DNA of 64,000 nt from Anseranas semipalmata (lineage: Eukaryota > Chordata > Aves > Anseriformes > Anseranatidae), in NCBI GenBank assembly GCA_013399115.1, contig VXAA01003986.1, forward strand, positions 267,363 to 331,362, given 5' to 3'. The notes under the pieces were generated by a model. That model had not been told where the DNA came from. It did not search any database and saw only the letters and a list, made by a program, of their open reading frames with translations. Below, piece after piece: positions 37,217 to 49,392 of the stretch. A program made the translations under genes and the position numbers. Positions within the stretch are counted from its first letter, which is position 1; every line of letters starts with the position of its first letter.

Positions 37217-40200
37217 TGGCACACATGTGGGCCAGGGAGAAGAGGTGGGGTGGAAGGTGCACATCCCCATCGCTTCTCCTGATGGACTCAGCACATCACC
37301 ACAGAGCCGGGGAAACAGGGGCAAAGCAAAGAGGCTCTTGCTCCAGTTCGGTTCCTTACACACAGGCAAGGTCTCGGCTGCGGAGCTTCTTCCACGAAGC
37401 CTCCAGGGACTCAAGGGAGCTGTTGCCTCCACAGGAACATGAACTTCATCTCGCCTCTGTGGAGCAGCAGCTCTCACTGAGTTCTTGCTGGGGTTTCAGC
37501 TGAAGGCCTGCAGTGCTTCTCACAGAGCTGCGTTGGGAAATATGGACTCCAGCCCGCCTTGCAGCGCTGAACAAGAGGGGCTCGCCCCGCTTTTAGCATC
37601 TGCAACACCACGGCTTTGTGCTCTGAGCTCCTGCTGGGCTCAGGTCTCAGCCCTGCTGCTGCTGCTGAACGAGCTGCTGAGGCACCCGGATCCTGCCATG
37701 AGATAAGGAGAGGCTTTTTCTTCTGCAGGGACCAAAGCCAGATCCAGATCTGGACTTCGGAAGTGTTGGGCTTGGTGTGACTTGACATTACGGGGCCTCT
37801 GGAAGAGCCTACCCTTGACCTACCAAAGTGAGCTTCCCCCAGCAGAATCAGATTGCAAAACTCATATGGAGTACAAGAGGAGAAGTTCCTGAGTCTGATG
37901 AAAATCTACTGACAACAGCAGCTTGCCAAAAGGCTCGCTCTGCCTTCCCTCCATGTTTCCCAGCAGAATTTGATTCCTGGCCTTGGATCGCATCCTCTGT
38001 GCTGGTGGGCTCTGCCAATGCTAACATGCCCTGTGGCTCCACGTGGCACCCCAGCCTGCTGGAGACACAGGCAAGAGCTCATCTGCCTGCTCTGCATTCA
38101 CAGTACACGGCTTTTGATGCTATCTTCTGCTGCTGTCATACAAAAAACTAGGCAAGCCAACAAATCCTTATTGCTTATTGGTTTTCAGCTCGGTTCGAAT
38201 CAATTTGTATTACAGTGTGGTATATTTAATTCTTGCATCCTTCCTGACACCAGCGAAATGTTGTTTTTTTAATTATTATTATTGTGGCATTTATGCTGAA
38301 AAGTTCCACAGCAATTGTGCAAAGGAAAGAAGAATGGTAGGGTGAGATGCATGAACTTAGATGATATGAAAGAAAGTAGCAATAAAAAATAAAAACTCCT
38401 AATCACTGGCTGAACTGAAGAAAGGCATTAACTAAAACACTCCTAACCCATAAGGTATTATCACTGCCAGCCCTAGGTCTTTGGGATGATGGGCCCAAGC
38501 AGTGAGTTTATCTGTAAAATCCCAGTGAAATTAATAGGAATTCATGGAGCAAGAGCAGCATCTCTCCCAGTTGTTCGCCTCTTGCGTGGGCTCCCTGGGA
38601 AACCCCACTTTTATCAACATCCCCTATTTCTCTGGGCTCCCAGTAAATGCTTTTCCTGTATTTTAAGCTGTGAACTTTGCAGTCACAGACCTCTTCCTCC
38701 ACTGTTGCCACAACAAAAGGCACATGAGCATGTTCTCTAAAATTAGCTATGTTAGGAAAAAAAAAATGTAATAATATAAAAGCTTTCCTTGACCTTGTTG
38801 CACAGTTGGATCAACATCTAATTGTTAAATGTTGTGCATTTCCCTAAAGACAAAACAAATATGAAGAAAAGCCACTGGATTCTGAAGACTGGCAAAGCTA
38901 TCTACCATCTGCAGAAATTCAGCTGGGCCTTCAGCTGATAATAATGGCAGACAATACCTTTATTTTCCTCATTTTCTCTCCTTTTACACAATTGAATATC
39001 TTCTCCTTTTGGAATGGGTGTCCCCATTAGTCTGACAGAGGAAATGTTTTCCTGGGACCCTGCTATTGTGAAACACTCTAACTAATCTTTTCAGTGGTAA
39101 CAGCCAACAGCATCTTGAAATTGCAGACCAGAATAATTGCCTGCGGTCCCACCAATGATCCTCCTGTTACTTCCACTAGAAAAAGTGCTCGCTGTGCTTG
39201 AGCTGCAAGCACGCTCAGTTGTATAGGTCAGGCATAGGCTGGCTGTCTATTTTTTTGTTGTTGTTGTTAAATTCCATGATTTTGGACTCTTTAAATGCAT
39301 TGATCTCAGAGTGCAGTGCAAGGCCAACTGTCGCCTGGCCAACGTGCGAGGGTTGCACAGGAGGAAGGGCATCTCTAAAGGCATGACTTTTGGTTTTGCA
39401 TTTTAAGAACAAGTTGGGAGCGCTTTCTGTGCCCTGTGCTGGGATTAATTCAGGCAGTTCTGCTCCGGAAGGAAGTGGCACAGCCAGCAGCACGTCCTTG
39501 GCCCCGGACCTCGGTGGGGATCCAGCAGCACAGCACTCTGCTGTCCCCTTTTTTTTTTTTTGACTGTGAATTTCAGAGTTTTTAGACTACTTAGATCATT
39601 CTGTTTAAGTACAAAGGAAAACCTCCAACAAAATTTTACACTGGCCACAGTGCTATATTCTGGTGCTCATTTAGCTGATTGCAGCACACAGCATCCCCAG
39701 CCATAGAGCAGAGCTCACTGATTTTCACTGCATTACACCAGGGGTAGCTACTTTCTAAGCGACTTGCTTTTCTTTTTTAATTTATGCCTCTAATTTGCTA
39801 TCTAAATGAAAGTTTCTCCCGAGAGTATTTCTTTTCTACAGTCAAAGGCCAATATTTGGGGGCAATTGTTTCCAAGCCAAGTGGCTAAAGTCAGGTTGAT
39901 AGTGTTATAATTACATGAGTTTGCATTATGCATACTTGATTCCCTCTGTGTCTTCCTCTAGACTGTGGCAGCTGATGGTAATGGAGAATATGCTGCTGTA
40001 TTATACCCTAAAATTTCAGTTTCCTGTTTTGGAAACTTGCAAGTATCATGTAATCCCTTTTGGTAAATGCACATGCTCTGGGGAACTGCTCCCTTGCCCA
40101 TGTGCTAATGAGTACTTCCTATCATTAGACCCAGGAATCATTACTGTGTAATCATAACTGGTTATAAAGCAATTAACAAGGAAAAAGCTCTTAAGAAGAA

Positions 40201-41235
40201 TGCTGATGGTGTTCGGGAGCAGGTCCTGTTTTCCAGCTGCCACCTGACAGGGGACTTGTAGGACATCACACCAGAAGCCTGAGCTGGGCCTGCTCCTGCT
40301 CTGCCCCCCAGCCCGGGCAGGGCACGGACACAGGACCGTATTTAGGCTGTCTTCTCCTTTTGAAGGGACTATCGCTGGAGAGCTGCAACAGCGCAGCTGC
40401 ACGTCCTTCGCGCTGCAAGAAAATCCATGCGGGACCCGCCTGGCAAAGGGCAGCCAGAGGCAGGCCCCTGGAGTCCCTAAATCGCAGGAGCTCAGCACTG
40501 CGGTGAGAGGAGGCCAAGGCACAGCTCAGCCTCCTCCAAAATAACACCCAGACCTGGATAGACATACTCTGAACGGGCCCGTTTCTCACCGCTGGCCGAA
40601 ACAGGAGCCTAAGGTCTCGATCCCTATTGACAGCTAATATTAGCAGGGATTTTATCCTAACTTTTGGGTTTCAACGTTGTTTGGAGGGTAGATGAGGATT
40701 TTATTCTTTTTGTTTCCTTGCAAACAAAGGCAGAGCTTAGTGACAAAGCTGCCCCTACACCGAGGAAACTCAATAAACAAGCTAGCTGAATCCTATAACC
40801 CAGAGACAAAGGGAAGGAGCGGTCCCCATGAGGCCTCACCATACCATTGGGCCACTTTCTATCTGCCGTGCGCTTACTCTTATAAAAAATCCCTTAAGTG
40901 AGGATGTTTGTTGCCAGCCATGTGACTGATAGGGGCACAGGGACAACCTGACAGCCACTTCAGCCACTGGGGCCAGGCAGTGGCTGCTGACCAGAAGCTC
41001 TGCTCAGGTCTGTTCGGGCAGGAGCCAGCAGACGCGGGGTACGTGCAGCGCAGAAACTCAGGCTTTCGAGTGACTTGCTCTAGGTCAGAACAAAGAAATT
41101 ACAATAAATCTGGGGCTGAAACCCGGATAGCTCTGTTCTGCACAAACACCTCCACCTTGCAGCCTTCTTTCTTCTCCCTTGAGAAAAATGAATGCATAAA
41201 ACCATGTATGGGACCCAAGATCCCCTGTGGTTCAA
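37217..41235. other. Unique non-coding DNA
   Basis: No supported gene. A (TTG)n stretch lies near 39254-39268 and T13 at 39549-39561. The frame at 40046-40522 (minus, 158 codons) has no motif and is opposed by other frames. Confidence 0.5.
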
Positions 41236-41433
41236 GCAAGAAATTCTTCACCGTGAGGGCGGTGAGGCACTGGCACAGGCTGCCCAGAGAAGCTGTGGAT
41301 GCTCCATCCCTGGAGATGTTCAAGGCCAGGCTGGATGGGGCTTTGGGCACCTGGTCTGGTGACAGATGTCCCTGCCCATGGCAGGGAGCTGGAACTGGGT
41401 GATCTTTAAGGTCAGTGATTGTATTCACTCTAT
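41236..41433 (+). mobile_element. CR1 LINE 3' end, plus strand
   Basis: CAAGAAATTCTTCACCGTGA, GGCACTGGCACAGGCTGCCC, CATCCCTGGAGATGTTCAAG and CTGGAACTGGGTGATCTTTA are the successive landmarks of a CR1 ORF2 end and 3' region. The middle (CCTGCCCATGGCAGGGAGCT) identifies a subfamily different from the other copies here. After GATCTTTAAGGTC the usual CCTTCCAAC tail is missing and the remaining TTGTATTCACTCTATAA is decayed. In-frame ORF2 remnant encodes roughly [20 protein letters not shown]. Confidence 0.93.
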
Positions 41434-44400
41434 AAGTGCCATGCACTTGGCTGGAGAGCATCTCTGTGAGCCCCAGCCCCCAGCAGCTCTCCCTAGGAAA
41501 CCGCAAGTGCCTCTATACAAAGAACAATGTTTTGTATACATACAGCGTGATTCATCCTCACTCACTGACCTACATAGTCATTTATACCAGAGCAGGATGG
41601 AAACAAAGCACTGCTGGTCCTAATTTGGCAGCACCGCGCCGCCTGCTTGCCCAGCTCTAGCTGGTGCTGCAGGTCACGAGGCAGGGCAAGGAGAGATGCA
41701 GGCGGGCATCCACACACACGGCCCTTCTCCTCAACTGTTAATCTAGCCCGTGGTAGAATTGTCCCAGGCTTGAAGTCAAAATGCCAGTATTTTACAAAGA
41801 AAAGCAAAGGAGCAGCTTAAGTCATAAAATAATACCTCACAGCGAAAGACTGAAGAGCAGAGGCCCCTGTGCTGGAAGGATGGACGTGCTGCAGGGCAGG
41901 ACTGACAGCCATTAGCAGAGCTTTGCTAGAAGGCTGGCACAGGCACTGGCACATCACATCTGGTATAGCCAAGGCTTTCAGCCTTTCTGCTTAACGGAGG
42001 TTAGATTGCTCCCATAGGCTACATCTACGTAGGGGATTTTCTGAAATCTCACTAGCCTCGCTGAAAGCTCCACCAGCACTGGCGGGGCTGGTACTTTGTT
42101 ACTAAGCCTGCTTGTGCAAGGTTATACAAAAACATGGTAAAAATCCCACTCATAGCAACAGTCATGCTGCCATGAAGCTATGATAAGCAGAGGATCCAAG
42201 ATTGCTAGAAAGACACAATGTCTTTTAGGAGACCCTTTATTTTTAATAGCTATTCCTGGAAAAAAAAAAAGCAGGGAGGGGTAAAAGCTGTAGGACCAAA
42301 ATGTTGGCAATTAAACCTATCAGAGTGATGAGTCTAAGCTTAGCCTCTGTTTGAACAGGCTGAAGTGAAGAGCACCACTCTGTCTACTCCAGGAAGCTGA
42401 GCAGAAGAAAAAACCTTGGAGAAGAGGTAAGCAAAGGTGAGAACTTTGTTGAAGAAAGCAGCTGCTATGCCAAATAGAGGTAGCGTGGGGTGACATTATG
42501 AATGGAGAAGCTGCTCCCACAGGGTACTGAACATCCCTCAAGCCCTACTCTAATTAGTGGAGCCTGGCATCTCAGTCAGATCATGAGAAACTAGTGGAAA
42601 GCTTTCTGATTTATTGATATTGATACGCTGGGAGAAAGGGCACGGAGCCAACTGATTGAAAGCAGACAGTCCTGCAGCGAGTGCCAGGATGCTAAATCAC
42701 AGCGGGAATCCGAACCGGGGGTGTCTGCGGAGAGGAGATTTATCATTGCCAACAGCTGGCAGCATCGTTTATTGGTCCAGTTCTGAAGGAGCATGAGACA
42801 CGTTGCACAGGTGAAATACTGATGGAGTAACGCAGCTCAGCAGCCCCGTGGTGCTGGTTCAGGGCTCGGGTAGCCCTGCTAAGCCCGCTGTCTCGCTCCT
42901 TGCGCAGCATCACGGCCGTTCCCAACAGCAGCAGGGCAGCATGAAAGCCTCGTGGCTGGCATGTCGCTCTCACTGAAAGCTAAAGGGGCGAAAGATCAGT
43001 AGCAAAGAGCTCTCCGCTACGAGGCCACCAGGTTATTTGTAAGGGGATAGTCTAACTTACTCTCTGCCTTTGTAGCTGTTTCCTGCTGGCTGTTCTTAAA
43101 TGTATGTGCTAAGAAAACGCACCCCATTCTGCCTTCAGCTTTTCCCCAAACTGAAAAGGTTCTCTCTAAAATCCTCACTCTGAGAATGCCTCAGAATGAG
43201 TCAGATGGTTGTAGTTTCACCGGAGGAGCGACACAGACACGAGTGATGGCTGCTCGGAAGCACTACGCTCCTGCGGCGTGGCAGAGGGCTCAGGTGGCAT
43301 GTGAGTGACAGTGCTCAAGTACCAGCCACCAGCGCTCCAAAATGAGAATTCAATAGGGCTGCTCTAGCAAGTGTGATGCCAAGGAATCTGATGTTGGAGC
43401 ACCTACTCTTCCTGATGTCCTGGCCCCTCCTCTGTACATCTGAGACCCTCTGCCTAACATATTTTTCATCTAGGTTGAACAGAGATGGCACCTGGTCTGG
43501 TCATGGGATTGCTTTCACCCGCACCTGATGTCAGCAGGAGGAGGCTTAGTGGCATTGGGCTGAAAATATCACATTTCCTTTCAAAAGATCCACTTCCTCA
43601 GTAATTTTCACTTCTCATCAACTTTTGCATAACTTGCTTTTTCTAAAGCTGGCACAAGAGTTTTCCCTGCATTTTAACTCTTTCCTTTAACTTTTCCTCC
43701 TAACCAAATGTATAGACTAAAGGTTTATGATCTAACATCACTCCAAATGCAAGTGCTCTCATCTCATTTTGATAGTTGAGCTATAATGAATTCTAATGAA
43801 CTACCTGGGATCCTTCTTCTAATGGCTTTCCATATTCTTAAAAGCAGACTGCAAAAAGTAAAAATCACTTAAAAGAAACAAATCAACAACTAAAAATCGG
43901 AACTATACCAGTTGTTACCCTGCATATGCAAAACAGGGCATGCAGACAGCAGCAACTTTTGCCTGAAAGAAGCTGGGTCACTGACTTCGGGATTTTGCAC
44001 TTTTAAATGCCCATGATAAATGGAGTCAGTGTGCCAAGGGAAACAAGAATGCCAGTGCGAGGAATTGTGATGAACTTTGCGATGAATCTGGAATACAGGA
44101 ATGTCTTCAGTCCTCCGACTGGCTTACAAAAGCTTAAGCAATGCAGACAACAAGCACTAGAAACTTGACTCTCACCCCAGCAGAAATCTCCGGTACCCAT
44201 AACATTTATGAAAGCTTGTCAAAGCATTTTCTTAGTTTTTAATTAGCTTCCGCAAGAGGTCACGGCTTACAGCATGGAACAGAGAGCTGGGAGTAAAGAC
44301 ATTCAGGGTCTATTCCTAGCTCGGGAAGTGACAGGACAGGTGGCTCCGGGCCACTCGCTGGAGCCCCTCTGCCCAACTTCCATAGCTGTAAAATGGGTGG

Positions 44401-46763
44401 AATAATACTTGCTGCTATGGGGTGACGTGAGACCTAATTAGATGTTTGCAAGGAGCACGCTGACCCTCAGATGAATTGTGCAAGAGAAATGAATAGTATT
44501 ATCATATGGGTAATGAGCTCTCACAAGACAGGAATTCCTTTGTTCAAAGAGACAGGCTTCTCCAGCAGCAGCCAGGTTACAGCAGAAGTTTATTAGAGAA
44601 AAGTGAGTGTTGCTCATCTCTGTGTAACTGAGAATATATTGCTTTATATTAGGAGGATTTATCTGCAATGTATTGCATTCCTCAGAGTCTTTACCTTTAG
44701 GGAAAGCCTTAGGAATAACTCCTTAATGCCTAGTTTTGTTATGAAAATGAACTTTAGCTATCTTATGAATTGTTTATCTTAAGGCTGCACAATCACTTTG
44801 ATTGTAAGAGTCTAGTGTTATTCAAAAGACTGAAGAATCTCAAGTGAGTAGCTGAATATTGAAAAGATATGAGGGACATTCTGCTTTTCAGATTCTGTTC
44901 CACTCATGTACCCATTTCTTATATGAAGAAGAACAAGAGTGTAATTGTATTGCAACCTATTATTGTGATACAGAAGAAGCAATTATTATATGTATACAAA
45001 AAGATCATTAAATATTTCCATTGCTAACCACGAATCGTGCCAGAAGTGTATTACAGTCATACCATATTTTCATTACATTCCCCACAAGAAACTTAGTTAA
45101 CAATTAATTCCAGCAATAGCCTGAGGAAATTGAAGCAGATCATTTTTCCTCCACCCTTAAAAACAGACTGAAATGAAAAACAGAGCAACAAAAACTAACT
45201 GAAACTTGACTAGTTATTAGTTGGTAGGATACCACACGCAGACTTGAGCGACTCTGGGGTTGGCGGCCACAGAAGCGAAAGGTGGAGCGGGGTCAGCGCG
45301 GCAGTGACTCCCCGCATGCCGAGGAGGTGAAGCAGTCAGCCCAGCCCTCTGGTTTTCGCTGCTGAGGAGAAACAAACACAGTTACCCCTTCTCCCACCCG
45401 CACGTTGCCGACTGCGCCAGCAGTGCCGCAGCAGAGCTCCGAGCATCCCGTGTGCTCGCAGTGCTGCGGCAAATGTTTCAGGGCACTCACGGCTCTGTTT
45501 CTCTTGTTTAAAGTGTAATTTCCTTTCTTTGCTACCTTCACCGATGACGGTAGGAAGTACCTGACGGGTTTTCTGTTGCTATATTCCGTTTCCATGTGTA
45601 AACTAACAATAGGCCACGTGCAGGATCCCTACAGCAGCACAGCTCTAAGTGTAAATGGCACAACCAGAGCTAACGTTATTACATATGACATTTCTGAGTT
45701 ATGGGTGACCATCACACTGCCATGGCACCCACCGGACAGCAGCATGAGCCCTGTGCCTTTTCTGTCCCCCCCTTGCAGCGCCAGGCTGCACAGGAGGGCT
45801 CTGCCTCTCCCACTCCATCCCAGCCGGCAGCTGCTGCCCATGTGGCTTCGCCACTGCAGCCGTGGGGAGGAAAGGGGTGGAAAGCAGCCAGGCGCCATCT
45901 CAGCTCCTTTCCCCAACAGGCAGAGCTCTTCCATCCCCCAGCAAAGCGCTAATCCTGAGCAGGGCATCTGCGGGGTCAGTGGCTGCAGCAGGTGAGGGAA
46001 GGAGTCCCCGGCTCCAAGCAGGAAGAGCAGGCACAGTTTCGGAGGAGGAGAGGACAGCGCCAGGGAGGACAGTCCTGTGCTGCAGCGGGGAGGAGGATCA
46101 TGAGCAGAGCCGTAACGACTTCTCCTGCGGCAGCGGTCAAAAGGCAGTGAAGTCTCCAGGGCACAGGTCCCAGCCCATTGGCGAGCTCTGCTGAGGCACA
46201 GGGGAGAGGCAGGGAAGGAGAGGCACTCAGGATGTTTAAAAGAGAACACACTATGGTTATCAGTGGACATTTATACTTCTTGCACCCTGTGACAGTGCCC
46301 AATTAACAAGCAAGGTGCAAGGTGTATGCCTGTGCCACTGTCATAGCGCAGAATGGGAAAATGCCGAATTCTTTCTCCTTTGAAATATTAAGTAAGAGAA
46401 GCAGAATGGCTTTGTAATTGCTAACAGCCAGATTACTGAACACGGAACTGAAGGCAGTTATGAAATTGGCATAAACTGTATTCCAGGGCTCCGGAGGTTC
46501 CACATTCTTTAATCAAAGATAAGTCAGAACTACAATAACACCAGAGCTATCAAGTTAGCTTCACTTTAATTGAAGTGTTCAGACATCGCCGCTAAACACT
46601 TCTCTTTCCATTGTTTATTTCTAGCTGTTTTGCAATTACAGTTGTAAGTACAAAGAATATGGCCTTTCTCAACTCTTCCAAGCTATGTAATTACTCCAGC
46701 AAAAAGATTTAAAGGAGGTCAGTTGCAAATTAGCCTTTTCACAGAATTCAGCAGTCACCTTCC
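41434..46763. other. Unique non-coding DNA
   Basis: No supported gene. 45240-45310 is mildly CpG-rich. 45629-46270 (minus, 213 codons) is the longest repeat-free frame in the window, but it lies in GC-rich DNA, is opposed by 83-139-codon plus frames, and has a Leu/Pro/Ser/Cys-rich low-information composition with no domain. I treat it as chance. Confidence 0.5.
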
Positions 46764-46779
46764 TTTTTTTTTTTTTTTT
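46764..46779 (+). repeat. T16 homopolymer followed by an acceptor-like CAG
   Basis: T16 followed by GCAGGTATATG. On the plus strand this looks like a polypyrimidine tract with GCAG, but the next bases GTATAT read as a donor, so no exon is indicated. Confidence 0.85.
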
Positions 46780-48004
46780 GCAGGTATATGCCAAAATTCA
46801 GCACCTGCAGAGTGACTGCAGTCCTTCAGCCACATAACACACACACCAGGTAGAGGGAAAGCTTTCCTGGATTGCTTCCTTAGTCTTCTTCTGGAAGGAA
46901 TCAGCAACTGGAAGGAGAAGTAAGTCAGCTTGATTCCACTGTGACAGTAAAAGCAAACACTTTAATGTGGATAGCACTTATAATTGTTGAGTCAATGGGA
47001 CATCTTCCTTGGTGAATTTTATAATTTGGAGGTGAAAAGTTGTGGATCCTGCTCTGACTTTCACATCTTCACCTACTGGAAAGTGTCCTAATTCCTACAT
47101 AATCTATTTTTAACATCCCTGTAATTAATTGCTGTACTTTTCCCCACCTCCTCTGAACTCTTCTATTAGTAATTCTGGCCCACTTTATCTGCTGAAGTGA
47201 CATTCCATCAGAATTAACATAGCAAATGCAGTTAGTATAGCAGAGAATAGAGCACAGATCCGTAGTACCTCTAATATTTACACTGCAGGTAAACTTCTTT
47301 GAAATCAAAGCCATGTCATGGGATCTACTCCAGATTAACATAATAGGTGTAACAGTGGAACTGGATCTTAAGCTTAAGGCCTCGGGGTCCTTCTGTATAA
47401 CTATTTTCTACCTCTACAGCTGTTCTCAAACTGGTAGATATGATGAGAGCAGCCTACACAGCCAAAAGAGGTGTTCCCCTTTGCCAGCATTTACTGCCAA
47501 CACTTAAGCAGGCAAACATTGGGTAATCCCTATGACTGTTGTTCTGGCATACCTCTGCTTAGAAAACAAACAAGTCAGTGCCTGAGCAGGACGATTTCTG
47601 CTGTAACAAAAAAAAAAAAAAAAAACTTATTTGCAAAGCACTTCTGATAACAGATGTTGTAAGAAAAAGGTTAGTAGGTCAACAGATGAAAATGTGGGAG
47701 CATTTCTTTTACAGCATTTTCCAGCCTCCTACTCAGTCTACTTTCAAAACTAAACGGCATCCAACCCCAGGGAATATTCTCACTACATTTTAGACCTTGG
47801 GAAAAACACATTTTCTATTACTAATCATTTTTGCCTTTGAATTTCCACCTTCTTTTCTCCTTTCTGTAGTTCATATTCTCAAATAATATTTATCTGACAA
47901 TTTTTTCACTAAATATTTTTGTTCTTTGACTATGGGACAGTCTGGGACACCCTTTGTTTATTCTAATCTGATACAACGACTTGTGGTGTTCAGAGAAGAT
48001 GGGC
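46780..48004. other. Unique AT-rich non-coding DNA
   Basis: Nothing supported. An A18 tract lies at 47608-47625. Confidence 0.5.
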
Positions 48005-48175
48005 AACATGCAGAACGCAGAAGAAAGCCATCCTAGCCCAAATCAAAGGTCTAGCTAGCCCAGTATCTGACAGTGGCCAGCATGTTAAGAACAGCACAAG
48101 TTTGCACAGTTTGCCCTCCCGGACATTTTCCCAGCTTCCAGCAACATGTGGTTTAGTAACTTTATGAGCAGAAAT
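48005..48175 (-). repeat. Ancient amniote interspersed repeat (candidate)
   Basis: The wording GGTCTAGCTAGCCCAGTATC, then TGACAGTGGCCAGCATG, then AAGAACAGCACAAG and CCCAGCTTCCAGCAACATGT follows the order of an old repeat I recall as common in birds and turtles. The 21.5-kb fragment reads like the complementary strand of its first part. Orientation is given as minus on that basis. The family cannot be named without a repeat library. The frame at 47990-48331 runs through it and is not a gene. Confidence 0.5.
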
Positions 48176-48389
48176 GTTGTCTTCATATTCAACAGAATTC
48201 CTTCCAGTATTTTGCTCTATCCCTTTCTCTGTCTTTGTAAACAACATACTTTTGTAGGTTGCAGATTTCAGATTCTCTTGTAGAAAACTAAAACAAATAA
48301 TTTTTTTACTGTTACGAAAATGGAGTCTCATCGTCTATGGTTATTTCATCCCTAATGAGAACAAGACCATGCTTAATAATATTCAGATT

Positions 48390-48405
48390 AAAAAAAAAAA
48401 AAAAA
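48390..48405 (+). repeat. A16 homopolymer at CR1 5' boundary
   Basis: Sixteen A about 30 bp upstream of the point where CR1 homology begins. CR1 does not end in poly(A), so this is either a pre-existing A tract used as the insertion site or an unrelated simple repeat. Confidence 0.85.
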
Positions 48406-48437
48406 CACTTAGGTTCTGCAGGTTTGGATATTGGTGA

Positions 48438-48752
48438 TTCAGTACACAGTTCCTGTTCAACTTATTCATCAGTGACCTGGATGATGGAACAGAGTGCACC
48501 CTCAGCAAGATTGCGGATGACACAAAACTGGGAGGAGTGGCTGATACACCAGAGGGCTGTGCTGCCATTCAGAGGGAACTGGACAGGCTGGAGCATTGGG
48601 TGGTGAGGAACCTCATGAAGTTCAACAAAGGCAAAGGCAGGGTCCTGCACCTAGGGCGGAATAACCCCATGCACCCGTACAGGTTGGGGGCTGACCTGCT
48701 GGAAAGCAGCCCTGCGGAGAAGGGGTGTTGGTGGACAGCAGGCTATCCATGA
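48438..48752 (+). pseudogene. CR1 ORF2 fragment: end of reverse-transcriptase core
   Basis: Open from 48438 after a TGA at 48435. It encodes the palm motif region [20 protein letters not shown] followed by IADDTKLGG, where ADD is the catalytic aspartate pair of non-LTR reverse transcriptases. It then continues with the thumb region ([35 protein letters not shown]). The residue before ADD is I where CR1 elements normally have F. Beyond about residue 90 it goes out of frame (GCWWTAGYP, stop at 48750), because several bases are missing near 48720-48727 compared with the usual CR1 wording. Confidence 0.92.
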
Positions 48753-49306
48753 GCCAGCACTATGCCCTTGTGGCCAAGAAGGCCAATGGTTTCCTGGGGT
48801 GCATTAGGAGGAGTGTTGCCAGCAGGTCGAGGGAGGGGATCCTGCCCCTCTGCTCTGCCCTGGTGAGGCCACACCTGGAGTATTGTGTCCAGTTCTGGGC
48901 TCCCCAGTACAAGAGGGACATGGAGCTCCTGGAGCGGGTCCAGCGGAGGGCTACCAAGATGGTGAGGGGACTGGAGCATCTCTCATACGAGGAGAGGCTG
49001 AGAGAGCTGGGCCTGTTTAGCCTGGAGAAGAGAAGACTGAGAGGGGATTTTATCAATGTGTACAAATATCTGAAGGGAGGGTGTCAAGAGGATGGGGCCG
49101 GACTCTTTCCAGTGGTGCCCAGCAACAGAACAAGAGGCAATGGGCACAAACTGAAACACGGGAAGTTCCGGCTGAACATGAGGAAGCACTTCTTTACTGT
49201 GAGGGTGACAGAGCACTGGCACAGGCTGCCCAGAGAGGTTGTGGAGTCTCCTTCTTTGGGGATATTCAAAACCTGCCTGGATACGATCCTGTGCAACGTG
49301 CTGTAG
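48725..49306 (+). pseudogene. CR1 ORF2 C-terminal fragment, intact frame
   Basis: This 193-codon frame resumes the CR1 protein after the frameshift. Successive landmarks are [60 protein letters not shown], then [55 protein letters not shown] and a terminal CNVL before the stop. It corresponds to the C-terminal third of ORF2, which acts in RNA binding and target-primed reverse transcription. Without the upstream domains it is non-functional. The apparent start is not real. Confidence 0.92.
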
Positions 49307-49392
49307 GTGACCCTGCTTGGCAGGGGGGTTGGACTAGATGATCTCCAGAGGTCCCTTCCAACCTCAACCATGCTGTGATTCTGTGATTCTGA

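Larger units (their letters stand above)
48436..49392 (+). mobile_element. CR1 LINE, longest copy, about 0.95 kb, plus strand
   Basis: This is the best-preserved CR1 in the window. It covers the end of the reverse-transcriptase palm (the ADD box), thumb and C-terminal region of ORF2, a stop at 49304-49306, then the 3' untranslated region (GGTTGGACTAGATGATCTCC, AGAGGTCCCTTCCAACC). It ends with TGTGATTCTGTGATTCT. Homology starts near 48436, so it is 5'-truncated and lacks the endonuclease and ORF1. Its reading frame is nearly intact, which suggests a younger subfamily than the 6.15-kb and 10.3-kb copies. It has one frameshift near 48725. Confidence 0.97.

Noticed and set aside
42640..42730. tRNA-like T-loop word (GGTTCGGATTCC on the minus strand)
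   Set aside because: The flanking bases do not form a T stem, acceptor stem or anticodon arm.
45629..46270. Longest repeat-free open frame in the window, 213 codons, minus strand
   Set aside because: It sits in GC-rich DNA with overlapping plus-strand frames, has a Leu/Pro/Ser/Cys-biased composition, no domain, and no promoter or splice context.
47990..48331. 113-codon minus-strand frame
   Set aside because: It overlaps the ancient interspersed repeat and has no protein signature.
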